The translations under genes and the position numbers were made by a program. From assembly GCA_015999875.1 (NCBI GenBank), contig JAECRG010000001.1, positions 297,330 to 361,329 on the forward strand: 64,000 nucleotides of DNA. The letters are read 5' to 3'. Shown one piece after another: positions 16,935 to 26,524 of the stretch (within the stretch, counting starts at the first letter, position 1; each line of letters opens with the position of its first letter). The notes under the pieces are model-generated. The model saw only the letters and a program-made list of their open reading frames with translations. It searched no databases and was not told where the DNA came from. This DNA is from Candidatus Saccharimonadota bacterium (lineage in GTDB: Bacteria; Patescibacteriota; Saccharimonadia; Saccharimonadales; Saccharimonadaceae).

Positions 16935-17255
16935 TTACTTGCTCCTTAGCTCATTAATCTTTGATGATACAAAATCCCATTTTTGCCAAAATATTCCAAG
17001 CTCCTGCATACCTGCTGCGGTCAAACTATAGAATTTGCGCGGAGGACCCACCTCTGATGGCTTCTTTTCAATACTAACTAATTCGTTTTTTTCGAGTCGC
17101 ACCAGTATCGTGTACACCGTGCCTTCGGCAATGTCAGTAAAGCCCTGTTTATGTAGCTGCTGGGTAATCTCATATCCATAGGTTGCTTCACGGCTGATGA
17201 TTTCAAGCACACAACCTTCAAGCACACCCTTCAGCATTTCTGTTATATTATCCAA
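16935..17255 (-). CDS. PadR family transcriptional regulator
   Basis: GCVLEIISREATYGYEITQQLHKQGF...EGTVYTILVRLEKNELV. Confidence 0.93.
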   Translation of the reverse strand: MDNITEMLKGVLEGCVLEIISREATYGYEITQQLHKQGFTDIAEGTVYTILVRLEKNELVSIEKKPSEVGPPRKFYSLTAAGMQELGIFWQKWDFVSSKINELRSK

Positions 17256-17531
17256 CCAATCTTCCTTTACTACTTAGTATTACTTATTACTACTACATAG
17301 TAGCACTTAGTAGTACAACGTAGCAAGTCTTTTGCAATCGATAAGCGACACAATCGCAGCCCAGAGATACAGACGCCCTATAGGGTGCAGCCTCAAGTCA
17401 TTATGATAAATCCGACAATTCTACATAACCAAACTAGTCAGATTGCGTAGCATTATCGCCTGTCCAAAAGTGGCAACATCCTCCAGCACCTTACATTTCT
17501 TTTTTGATACGGTGCACTTTATACTAGTGTC

Positions 17532-17870
17532 ATGTTACATCTCGCACCCCACCCCGACCTAAAAACAATACAAGAATATGTATATGAACTTAAAAAAGAA
17601 CGTGGATTCCTCAATAACTCCCTACAACAAGAATGTCTGTTGCTCGGCGAGGAAGTTGGCGAATTATTTAAAGCCGTGCGAAAACAGCAGGATATGAAAT
17701 TGGACACTAAATCTACGGTCGGAAGTGTGGACGAAGAACTTGCAGATATACTTATTTATCTTTGCTCAATTGCCAACCATCTAGAGATAGACCTCGAGCA
17801 AGCCTTACGCAGCAAAGAAGAAGCCAACAAACAGCGCACATGGACAGTAGGTTCGCAGCCGACCTCGTAA
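17532..17870 (+). CDS. MazG-like nucleotide pyrophosphohydrolase
   Basis: LGEEVGELFKAVRK...DEELADILIYLCSIANHL (EExxE...ExxD). Confidence 0.85.
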   Translation: MLHLAPHPDLKTIQEYVYELKKERGFLNNSLQQECLLLGEEVGELFKAVRKQQDMKLDTKSTVGSVDEELADILIYLCSIANHLEIDLEQALRSKEEANKQRTWTVGSQPTS

Positions 17871-18015
17871 TCACTACAAGTTAGGAGTCTAGTGAAAAGA
17901 ATTCGAGTACTTAGATAGTAGGATCTTGCTATATCCGTTCAAGTACATGAAATGGATCTAGATAGCTCGCGTCAGTAAGGCCGTTTTCTTTGTGAGAAGA
18001 TTTATAGCGCACTCC

Positions 18016-18474
18016 TTACTTGTTTGCATTAAACTCTACCGTCCATTCAATACCATACCTATCTCTAAACATACCGAAATATGTACCCCAAGGGCTAGTA
18101 TTCATAGGCATTTCGATAGCGCCTCCTACGGTAAGACCCGTAAATATACCGTCAGCCTCTACACGACTTTCAGCCTGGACAGATATCTTAGACCTGTTTT
18201 CGTTTTCGTTTACCGGACCTAGCACTCCGGGGACATCATTCGCAATCAAGATATTATTGCCTATAGGCAGGGTTATCCGCATGATCTTATTTACGTCTTC
18301 CTCAGACACAGGGAATTCAGAACTATCTAAATCTCCAAAACGAACAATAGTCTCAAACTCTCCGCCAAACACTGATTTATAAAAATTAAAAGCCTCTTCG
18401 GCATTTCCGTTGAAGTTGATATATGGATTAATCGCTGTCATGAAATTATGCTCCTTAGGGATACTACGTTTCAC
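18016..18474 (-). CDS. VOC family protein (PhnB-like)
   Basis: NPYINFNGNAEEAFNFYKSVFGGEF...WGTYFGMFRDRYGIEWTVEF. Confidence 0.9.
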   Translation of the reverse strand: MKRSIPKEHNFMTAINPYINFNGNAEEAFNFYKSVFGGEFETIVRFGDLDSSEFPVSEEDVNKIMRITLPIGNNILIANDVPGVLGPVNENENRSKISVQAESRVEADGIFTGLTVGGAIEMPMNTSPWGTYFGMFRDRYGIEWTVEFNANK

Positions 18475-18585
18475 TTCTATTTTAGCAAACCCATACCTAC
18501 AAAAGCTTAAGTTAATGTGTTACGCTTTTGAGTAAAAAATCAAATCTATTTATATGTCGCGCCGCTTGCTATATTGAACATAGAG

Positions 18586-19227
18586 ATGAAACCTATTAAA
18601 CCCACTATTCCCCCGTCGCTCTCGATACTCGACAATGCTTCGCTCTTGCTTAGCAACGAGGATTCCATAACTAGAGTGCAAATCAACAGCGAGGTACTCT
18701 CCAGCGACGATCTTGATGGCAAAAGTATCACGGAATCCGTCATCAAATCCACCGACCTATCTGGAGTTGATGTATCGAGATTTGATATTAGTGATTGCGT
18801 ACTAAAAGACTGTTCATTTACAGTCACAAGACTCCCTGAGTCATCATGGCACAGGGTCTCAATAGACGGAGGTCGTTGCAGTGGACTACAACTCAACAAC
18901 AGCACGTTGAAAAATGTTATTTTTACCAATTCGAAGTTAGAGTTTGTAAATTTCCGATTTTCTAAGATTGAAAAAGTTGCCTTTGAAAATTGTGCGCTTG
19001 ATGATGTTGATTTCCTCGAGGCTCAGCTAAAAGATGTCAGGTTTTCAAACTGCACAATCAATAATATTACTTTCGCTCAAGCAAGGATGAAAAATGTGGA
19101 TCTCTCCGAGTCTACCGTCGAAGGAATCAAAGGAGTCAATAGCCTAAAAGGAGCGACCATCAGCCACGAGCAACTTATTCAGCTTTCTCCATATTTTGCT
19201 ACTGAAGCAGGCATAAGAGTTAAATAG
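18586..19227 (+). CDS. Pentapeptide repeat protein
   Basis: Repeating A/C/S(D/N)LXX-like pentads (DLSGVDVSRFDISDCVLKDCSF...LEFVNFRFSKIEKVAFENCALDDVDF). Confidence 0.87.
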   Translation: MKPIKPTIPPSLSILDNASLLLSNEDSITRVQINSEVLSSDDLDGKSITESVIKSTDLSGVDVSRFDISDCVLKDCSFTVTRLPESSWHRVSIDGGRCSGLQLNNSTLKNVIFTNSKLEFVNFRFSKIEKVAFENCALDDVDFLEAQLKDVRFSNCTINNITFAQARMKNVDLSESTVEGIKGVNSLKGATISHEQLIQLSPYFATEAGIRVK

Positions 19228-19332
19228 CTCACTTATAAATATTTTATATTATTTTACAATTCAATACATATTTATTGTATCTCAATAAATATCCTGCTAC
19301 TATAATACGATATCACTTAAATAGGTAGTGTC

Positions 19333-19815
19333 ATGAAACGAACTTCAACTATTTTTCTCAGAACAGCAATTGTATTTATGGGGTTGGGCGTATTGGCACT
19401 TTGCACATTGTTACTGCCCGTACTATGGGGTGATGTCGCGGCTAATTTTCCTGAGTACTCTTATGCCGCGTACGCAGTGTTTAGTGCGATGTTCGTAGCT
19501 GCAGCGCCGTTTTTCGTAGGCCTCTATAGCGCGTGGAGACTACTTGCCCTCATCGACAAAGGTATGCCTTTTACTAAGGAGTCAGCAAAAACTGTAAAAA
19601 CCATCATGTATGCCGCAGCATCGATTAGCGTAATCTATATCGTAAGCATGCCCTTCTTCTATATCTGGGGGGACACCAGGGACGCACCAGGACTAATCGT
19701 GATAGGACTCGTACTTGTAGGTGCGCCCATGGTCATAGCCGTCTTCGCCTCTCTACTACATCGCCTTATCAGCGAAGCTAGCGACCTAAAGTCAGAAAAC
19801 GAACTGACGGTATAG
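19333..19815 (+). CDS. DUF2975 membrane protein
   Basis: Four TM protein paired with a short XRE regulator one base downstream. Confidence 0.82.
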   Translation: MKRTSTIFLRTAIVFMGLGVLALCTLLLPVLWGDVAANFPEYSYAAYAVFSAMFVAAAPFFVGLYSAWRLLALIDKGMPFTKESAKTVKTIMYAAASISVIYIVSMPFFYIWGDTRDAPGLIVIGLVLVGAPMVIAVFASLLHRLISEASDLKSENELTV

Positions 19816-19816
19816 T

Positions 19817-20023
19817 ATGGCGATCGTAATTAATATCGATGTGATGCTAGCTAAGCGCAAGATGAGTGTAACTGAGCTAGCCGACAAAGTAGGTATCACC
19901 ATGGCAAATATCTCCATTTTGAAAAACGGCAAAGCAAAGGCTATTCGCGTGTCCACCCTTAACTCAATATGCGCAGCTCTAGATTGCCAGCCCGGTGATG
20001 TGCTCGAGTACACAAAAGACTAA
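19817..20023 (+). CDS. Cro/C1-type (XRE) transcriptional regulator, YozG-like
   Basis: MAIVINIDVMLAKRKMSVTELADKVGITMANISILKNGKAKAIRVSTLNSICAALDCQPGDVLEY. Confidence 0.93.
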   Translation: MAIVINIDVMLAKRKMSVTELADKVGITMANISILKNGKAKAIRVSTLNSICAALDCQPGDVLEYTKD

Positions 20024-20138
20024 GTAGCGCGCAGCAAAACCCCCGCACAAGCCTCTCGCTAGCTAATCTATCAAGATATTTTTGCTAACCATATGAAAGA
20101 GTTGTCGCACCAGCGAGTCTTTTTGGTATACTTCGTAT

Positions 20139-20759
20139 ATGAAGCAAAATAAAAAGTTCTTGATAGGTTACAAATTATTCTTCAGCTTGCTTGGTTTTGG
20201 CGCGATCATCACAGAGATCGCAACTACAGTAGAGCGCGGCAACTTTAGCCCGACCAACTTTTTTAGTTATTTTACAATCGAAACCAATATACTCGTAACC
20301 CTCACCTTGCTACTTAGCGCCATTGCCATCGCTGCAGGCAAAAATAGTAAACTCGACACCCTTCGAAGCGCAGTTACTGTCTATATACTCATAGTCGGCA
20401 TTGGTTTTTCGGTGTTACTGGCTGGTATTGAGGGTATCGTATTAACCGCGGTGCCGTGGGACAACACTGTACTTCATTACATACTACCTATTGCCGTGCT
20501 AGTTGATTTCTTGATTGATCGGCCAAAACGCAAACTGTCGTTCAAAAAAAGTCTTGTATGGCTCCTCTTTCCGGTTACCTACTTGATATACAGCCTGTTG
20601 CGTGGAGGCTTAATTGGCTGGTATCCATATCCTTTTCTCAACCCAGATATCGAAGGCTATGGAGCAGTGGCCATTACGGTGGCAGGTCTGCTTGCGTTGT
20701 CTCTAGTGTTGATATGGATCGTCACCAGATTAACAGTCTCCGGCGGAAAAAAGTCATAA
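20139..20759 (+). CDS. Pr6Pr family membrane protein
   Basis: Six TM; FFSYFTIETNILV...HYILPIAVLVDFLI...WYPYPFLNP. Confidence 0.82.
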   Translation: MKQNKKFLIGYKLFFSLLGFGAIITEIATTVERGNFSPTNFFSYFTIETNILVTLTLLLSAIAIAAGKNSKLDTLRSAVTVYILIVGIGFSVLLAGIEGIVLTAVPWDNTVLHYILPIAVLVDFLIDRPKRKLSFKKSLVWLLFPVTYLIYSLLRGGLIGWYPYPFLNPDIEGYGAVAITVAGLLALSLVLIWIVTRLTVSGGKKS

Positions 20760-20777
20760 TTTTGTTATCATAAAGTA

Positions 20778-21176
20778 ATGAATATTCTTTTTGTATGCCA
20801 GGCGAACGTTGGTCGAAGCCAAGCTGCGATGGAGCTGTACCGCCAGCAAGGTGGCGAAGCAGACTCTGCAGGTACCAAAGTAGACGCGCCTGGCACAACA
20901 CTTGCCGAGCGATCCGGAGCTATAAATATCCTGGGAATCATGAAAGAAGACTACGGGATCGATATGATTCATAATGTTCGCACACAGATTTCTCAAGGTA
21001 ATGCGAAAGATTACGACAAGATTATCGTCATGGCCGAGCGTGAGACCGTACCTCAATGGCTTTTCGACGATGCGCGTGCGGAGTTCTGGGATGTTGATGA
21101 CCCGAAAGGCAAAGATGTTGCCACCACTAGACGAGTCGTACAAGAAGTTCAGCAAAAAGTCGCTTCACTGTTCTAG
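20778..21176 (+). CDS. Low-molecular-weight protein-tyrosine-phosphatase / ArsC-like family protein
   Basis: MNILFVCQANVGRSQAAMELYR (VCxxNxxRSQ P-loop). Confidence 0.85.
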   Translation: MNILFVCQANVGRSQAAMELYRQQGGEADSAGTKVDAPGTTLAERSGAINILGIMKEDYGIDMIHNVRTQISQGNAKDYDKIIVMAERETVPQWLFDDARAEFWDVDDPKGKDVATTRRVVQEVQQKVASLF

Positions 21177-21214
21177 CTATGCGCAGACTCACACTAGACT
21201 GATATACTATAACT

Positions 21215-21367
21215 ATGCCCAATACCCTATTCGATAAAATTATGCGCGGTGAGATCGAGAGTCGCATCGTCTGGGAAGATAAAAAACACATCGCTTTTCT
21301 CACACCTTTTCCAAAAACAAACCTAAGTACTATGTATTTACACTTAAAAGATTATGAAAAACGATAA
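21215..21367 (+). pseudogene. Truncated HIT-family protein (N-terminal fragment)
   Basis: MPNTLFDKIMRGEIESRIVWEDKKHIAFLTPFPKTN matches a HIT N-terminus, but the HxHxH region is absent; TATACT-6nt-ATG promoter retained. Confidence 0.65.
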
Positions 21368-21668
21368 ATTCAGTCATGCACGTGGTGGATGGTCACGAGT
21401 TCTTGATGTATCTTGCGAAGGATGCGGGGTTCGTCTGTGCTACTACCAGAAAGACGGACCCGGTCCACTCAAGCGAATGTATGTCGATAGAATGATTAAC
21501 CTTACGCCACGAGACGATCAACTCATATGCTCGGAATGTAAAAGAATACTTGGCATCCAAATTACCTACAAAAAAGAGAATCGGCCCGCATATAGATTAT
21601 TTCAAGATTCAATCAAAAAGAAGATCACATCCCAGTCAATCATCAGACAAAATCAATCATTAAGATGA
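21354..21668 (+). CDS. Hypothetical protein with CxxC zinc-binding pairs
   Basis: CEGCGVRLC ... CSECKRILG. Confidence 0.6.
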   Translation: MKNDKFSHARGGWSRVLDVSCEGCGVRLCYYQKDGPGPLKRMYVDRMINLTPRDDQLICSECKRILGIQITYKKENRPAYRLFQDSIKKKITSQSIIRQNQSLR

Positions 21669-21840
21669 AGACACGTGGCTATTTCCAAATCAAAAAAATC
21701 TCAAGTACTAAAACTTACCGAAACCGGCAGGTAGTTTTCGACGCACTATACTTTGCCAGCAAATAAACCAGAGACATTATCTAGCTGCGTGCTTGAAATA
21801 TTTAACATAGGTGCGATGATCACCCTGCTATAGTAAGTGT

Positions 21841-22668
21841 ATGCAAGGTAAGATAGTTATCATTACAGGCGCGAGCGACGGTATCGGTAAGGCTGCTGCG
21901 CGAGAGCTAAAATCGCAGGGCGCAGAAGTGGTGATTATAGGTCGCTCTCCAGAAAAAACCATAGCCCTAGCGCAAGAGCTGGACGCGATGTATTACATTG
22001 CAGACTTCTCAGATCTAAACAAAGTAAGGGAGCTGGCAGAAAAGCTACTTGCCACGTATCCCCGTATCGACGTGCTCGCAAATAACGCTGGCGGAATCTT
22101 TGGCAAGCGAGAGCTAACTACTGATGGCTTCGAAAAAACCATGCAAGTGAATCATCTGTCACACTTCTTACTTACCAGCCTACTACTAAACACCCTCATA
22201 GCCAGCAAGGCGACTATCATCAATACATCAAGCATTGCGAACGGGCTATTCGCGAAACTCGACATACACGACATCAATATGGAGAGAAGATATTCATCAA
22301 ACATGGCTTACGGCAACGCAAAGCTTGAAAATATTTTGTTTACAAAAGAACTACAGAGAAGATATGGGGCACAAGGCATTTCGGTAGCTGCATTTCATCC
22401 CGGAAACGTAGCGACAAGTTTTGCGAGCGACTCAAACAGCATTTTACGATTTATGTACCAAACTCCTCTCAAGCGCATGATCGGCCTCACAAGCCCTGAG
22501 GTTGGCGCTGAGACATTGGTATGGTTGGCCAGCACAACGCCGAACATAGACTGGCAGCCAGGACAGTATTATTACAAGAAAAAGATCGAAAAGACGAACG
22601 CAATGGCTGATGATGAGAATGTAGCCAAATCACTATGGCGACAGAGCGAGGCAATGACAAAATCATAA
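21841..22668 (+). CDS. SDR family NAD(P)-dependent oxidoreductase
   Basis: IITGASDGIGKAAA (TGxxxGIG), NNAGG, SNMAYGNAKLENI (YxxxK). Confidence 0.92.
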   Translation: MQGKIVIITGASDGIGKAAARELKSQGAEVVIIGRSPEKTIALAQELDAMYYIADFSDLNKVRELAEKLLATYPRIDVLANNAGGIFGKRELTTDGFEKTMQVNHLSHFLLTSLLLNTLIASKATIINTSSIANGLFAKLDIHDINMERRYSSNMAYGNAKLENILFTKELQRRYGAQGISVAAFHPGNVATSFASDSNSILRFMYQTPLKRMIGLTSPEVGAETLVWLASTTPNIDWQPGQYYYKKKIEKTNAMADDENVAKSLWRQSEAMTKS

Positions 22669-22804
22669 GCGCAATAACCAAAAAGATGATATCAAGTAAA
22701 GATGGAATATAAAAATGAGATTAACCCAGCTCCTGGTGCAAAATTGGATATTGAAAAGCTCAACATCTAACGATATTGAGCATCAACAGAAAATATAACT
22801 ATGC

Positions 22805-22885
22805 TTATTTTTTTAGCTTAGCTTTTAGCTTCTTCTTGAGCATACGCTTTCGCGCTGCGCCGTGCCAGTTCTTGTGTTTTGCCAT
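22805..22885 (-). CDS. Tiny basic protein (26 aa), possible ribosomal-associated / AURKAIP1-COX24-like
   Basis: MAKHKNWHGAARKRMLKKKLKAKLKK; -10-like TACACT 6 nt upstream of ATG; below ORF-track length cutoff. Confidence 0.5.
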   Translation of the reverse strand: MAKHKNWHGAARKRMLKKKLKAKLKK

Positions 22886-23013
22886 CGTACTAGTGTACCA
22901 CAAAGTGTCCGTAAGAGCATTGCATTTTACACAAAATGTAAGATAGCTACTTTATGGTTACGGTGTGCGATTCTGCTTCGACTACATCACATAGTTGCCC
23001 TATACTGGTACTA

Positions 23014-23658
23014 GTGAACACCAAACTTAGACGCAAGATACTGCAAATAACTAAAAAATCTATACGTGACAAGCGCATCATAACAGCATCATTGCTATGC
23101 TTACTTTGTGTCAGTGCGATAGGATATGCTATATACATGGACAATAAACGTCTCAGCGTAGACCCTACTAGTTACACGTCACTGCTTCAGCTGATTGCTC
23201 GAGCGGAGAGCAACGACAACTATAACGCATATTTCGGCAGCCCAAACAACTCTACGATTAAGTTTACCGAGATGACGATTAGTGACGTACTCGCATGGCA
23301 AGCGGACTTCGTCCAACAAGGTAACGCAAGTAGCGCCGTGGGTAGATATCAGATCATAGACACTACACTTTCGGAACTAGTACAACAATTAGGTATTGAT
23401 ACAAAGCACAAATTTGATCAAGACATGCAAGATCGACTTGCAATTGCGTTACTAGAGAGACGGGGTGCAGAAGAGTATATCAACAAAGAACTTAAACGTG
23501 AGGAATTTGCTACAAACCTCGCCATGGAGTGGGCAGCACTGCCAAAGGTTACGGGCGCAAACCCTACCGCGAGCTACTATGACGGAGATGGTCTCAATCA
23601 AGCCCGCGTTGGGATACCTGACATACTGCGCGCAATAGACCCTATCCGCGCAAAATAA
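23014..23658 (+). CDS. Membrane-anchored lysozyme/muramidase-like (phage lambda endolysin R-like) protein
   Basis: LLQLIARAESNDNYNAYFG...SSAVGRYQIIDTTLSELVQQLGI..FDQDMQDRLAIALLERRGA; GTG start at 23014 with TATACT 7 nt upstream. Confidence 0.75.
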   Translation: MNTKLRRKILQITKKSIRDKRIITASLLCLLCVSAIGYAIYMDNKRLSVDPTSYTSLLQLIARAESNDNYNAYFGSPNNSTIKFTEMTISDVLAWQADFVQQGNASSAVGRYQIIDTTLSELVQQLGIDTKHKFDQDMQDRLAIALLERRGAEEYINKELKREEFATNLAMEWAALPKVTGANPTASYYDGDGLNQARVGIPDILRAIDPIRAK

Positions 23659-23703
23659 ACTACGCGCTCAGCCTAGAACTCTGATGTTTGCTATGATAAG
23701 TAC

Positions 23704-25935
23704 ATGCAAGAATACATCGAGGTTCAAGGAGCACGCGAAAACAATTTAAAAAATGTCAGCGTAAGAATTCCAAAACGTCAGATTACAATTTTTACAGGAG
23801 TGTCAGGCTCCGGTAAATCTTCGATCGTTTTCGATACTGTCGCCGCCGAAGCGCAGCGACTTCTTAACGAAACCTTCACCGCATTTGTAAGAAACTTCCT
23901 GCCAAAAGTATCTCAGCCAGACGCCGACGCCATCCGCAATCTCAATATGGCTGTAATCGTTGACCAAAAACGTCTTGGTGGCGGCTCAAGCTCGACTGTC
24001 GGTACCGCGACAGACATCGCACCAATTTTGCGAACATTATTTGCAAAGGGCGGACAACCCAACCTCGGCCATGGCTATATGTTTAGCTTCAATAACCGCG
24101 AAGGCATGTGTCCTACCTGTGATGGGCTAGGCCAAATTATCACACTTAATCTCGACAAAGCACTCGACTTCTCAAAATCTCTTAACGAAGGTGCTGTACT
24201 TCTTCCGGATGGAAAAGTGAATAGCTGGGGCTGGAAAGTTATCACAAAATCCGGACTATTCGACAACGATAAGAAAATAGCAGATTACTCCGAAGCAGAA
24301 ATGCACGATCTACTCCATGGCGAACCACTCAAAGTCGATGTCGGTGGCGGACTTAATATCAAGTTTGTTGGTCTAGTAGACGAATTCAGTCGTAAATATA
24401 TCAAGCGGGACCTCAAGACTCTTTCTGAACGTACTCAGAAAACAATCTTACCTTACATCACCGAAGGTAATTGTGAGTCGTGTCATGGCTCGCGCCTCAG
24501 TCAGCGAGCACTTGCCAGCAAAATTCACGGCCACAATATTGCAAAGTTTTCCGAAATGCAGATCGACGAGCTGCTCACGGCAATCAACGAAATCCAAGAA
24601 CCTTCTCTCAAACCAGTAATAGATGCGCTCAAGGAGCGGCTAACACACCTCATAGACATCGGCCTTGACTACTTAAGCCTAGATCGCGTAACAGACACGC
24701 TATCTGGCGGTGAGTCGCAACGCGTCAAGCTCGTAAAATACCTTAACGGCACACTAAATGACGTCATGTATATATTTGACGAGCCGAGCGTAGGACTACA
24801 CCCGCGCGACGTACATCGACTCAACGACCTACTCAAACAACTCCGCGACAACGGAAATACCGTGATCGTCGTCGAGCATGATCCAGATGTAATCAGAGTA
24901 GCGGATTACATTATCGACGTTGGTCCATACGCCGGCTCAAACGGTGGCATGATCGTGTTCGAAGGCTCATATCAAGACCTACTAAAAGCCAACACGCTAA
25001 CCGGGGAATATCTAAGCCAAAAACTTACGATCAAATCTGAACCGCGAAAAGCAAAAGGTGTCATACCAATCAAACATGCCGTCGTCAACAACTTGCAAGA
25101 TGTAAGTGTCGATATTCAATCGGGTATTTTAAATGTAGTTACCGGAGTAGCTGGCTCCGGTAAAAGCTCATTGATTAATCAGACGTTTGTAGATGAGCAT
25201 CCAGACGCAATCGTAATTGACCAGTCAGCGGTGGGCGTAAACAGCCGCTCCAACCCAGCGACATACACAGGCATCATGGATGTGGTACGCAAAGAGTTTG
25301 CCAGAGCAAACAGCGTCGATGCGTCTTTATTTAGCTTCAATTCAAAAGGTGGCTGCGAAAATTGCCAGGGCACCGGCTATGTCACTACAGATCTGGCGTT
25401 TCTAGACGAACAAAAGCAGGTCTGTGAAATATGCGAAGGTAAGCGTTTTAAAGAAGAAGTCTTGCAGTATACTTTACACGATAGAAGCATCACGGACGTC
25501 TTAGCTATGACAATTGCCGAAGCATTGGAATTCTTTGAAAATAAAGACATTAGTAAAAAACTCCAAGCAATGAACGATGTTGGGCTGAGCTACCTGTCCC
25601 TCGGCCAACCACTCAGTACCCTCAGCGGCGGTGAGTGTCAGCGCATAAAACTAGCCGGGGAACTGCATAAAAAAGGTAGTATCTACGTAATGGACGAGCC
25701 GACTACCGGTTTACACACTTCCGATATTCAGCATCTCCTTACTATCATCAATCGACTCGTCGATAGCGGTAATACAGTCGTGGTGATCGAGCATAACGTC
25801 GATGTAATACGTCAAGCAGACTGGATCATCGATATGGGACCCGAAGGTGGCAAGCGCGGCGGTCGCGTATTATTCGAGGGCGTACCCGCAGATTTGAAGA
25901 GTGCAAAAGAGTCACTAACCGCACAGTACATTTAA
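23704..25935 (+). CDS. UvrA-like excinuclease subunit A paralogue (UvrA2/DrrC type)
   Basis: Two ABC modules: GVSGSGKSS / LSGGESQRVKL / YIFDEPSVGLHPRD and GVAGSGKSS / LSGGECQRIKL / [19 protein letters not shown] zinc fingers; 743 aa, shorter than canonical UvrA. Confidence 0.93.
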   Translation: MQEYIEVQGARENNLKNVSVRIPKRQITIFTGVSGSGKSSIVFDTVAAEAQRLLNETFTAFVRNFLPKVSQPDADAIRNLNMAVIVDQKRLGGGSSSTVGTATDIAPILRTLFAKGGQPNLGHGYMFSFNNREGMCPTCDGLGQIITLNLDKALDFSKSLNEGAVLLPDGKVNSWGWKVITKSGLFDNDKKIADYSEAEMHDLLHGEPLKVDVGGGLNIKFVGLVDEFSRKYIKRDLKTLSERTQKTILPYITEGNCESCHGSRLSQRALASKIHGHNIAKFSEMQIDELLTAINEIQEPSLKPVIDALKERLTHLIDIGLDYLSLDRVTDTLSGGESQRVKLVKYLNGTLNDVMYIFDEPSVGLHPRDVHRLNDLLKQLRDNGNTVIVVEHDPDVIRVADYIIDVGPYAGSNGGMIVFEGSYQDLLKANTLTGEYLSQKLTIKSEPRKAKGVIPIKHAVVNNLQDVSVDIQSGILNVVTGVAGSGKSSLINQTFVDEHPDAIVIDQSAVGVNSRSNPATYTGIMDVVRKEFARANSVDASLFSFNSKGGCENCQGTGYVTTDLAFLDEQKQVCEICEGKRFKEEVLQYTLHDRSITDVLAMTIAEALEFFENKDISKKLQAMNDVGLSYLSLGQPLSTLSGGECQRIKLAGELHKKGSIYVMDEPTTGLHTSDIQHLLTIINRLVDSGNTVVVIEHNVDVIRQADWIIDMGPEGGKRGGRVLFEGVPADLKSAKESLTAQYI

Positions 25936-25937
25936 CC

Positions 25938-26516
25938 ATGGCTACATTGTTTGAAATTCCGATAATGACCTGCAAAGATGCGGCCACTTGGGAAACATGG
26001 GTTAGCCAGAACTACACCGATCAAAAAGGCGTATGGTTAAAAGTCGCTAAAAAGAATTCGGGTTTTGAATCCGTAAGCGTCCTAGAGGCTCTAGATGTAT
26101 GCCTTTGCTATGGATGGATTGATGGACAGCGCCGCGCATACGATAGCGAGTATTACCTACAAAAGTACACGCCGCGCCGCAAAAAGAGCCTGTGGTCTCA
26201 AGTAAACATCGGTAAGATAAAGAGGCTCACCGATGCTGGACGCATGAAAAAGCCTGGCATCGCAGCTGTCGAGGAAGCCAAGGCTGATGGACGCTGGGCG
26301 ATGGCCTACGCATCGCAGCGAGAAGCAACCGAGCCCGAAGATCTACTGCTGGCCCTCGAAGCAAGCACAAAAGCCAATGATTTCTATGCCACACTCACTC
26401 GTGCAGAAAAATACTCTGTCTTATGGAAATTAATGACCGCAAAAACGCCCCAGACACGAGCCACTCGATTACAAAAGATGATCGAGTGGCTCGAACGCGA
26501 ACAAGTGATACAATAG
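25938..26516 (+). CDS. YdeI/OmpD-associated family protein
   Basis: WLKVAKKNSG...VLEALDVCLCYGWIDGQRRAYD..YLQKYTPRRKKSLWSQVN. Confidence 0.9.
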   Translation: MATLFEIPIMTCKDAATWETWVSQNYTDQKGVWLKVAKKNSGFESVSVLEALDVCLCYGWIDGQRRAYDSEYYLQKYTPRRKKSLWSQVNIGKIKRLTDAGRMKKPGIAAVEEAKADGRWAMAYASQREATEPEDLLLALEASTKANDFYATLTRAEKYSVLWKLMTAKTPQTRATRLQKMIEWLEREQVIQ

Positions 26517-26524
26517 AGCCAACC

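Noticed and set aside
22702-22770. Short ORF MEYKNEINPAPGAKLDIEKLNI
   Set aside because: Only 22 codons, no promoter/RBS or recognisable family; probably a gene fragment or chance ORF.
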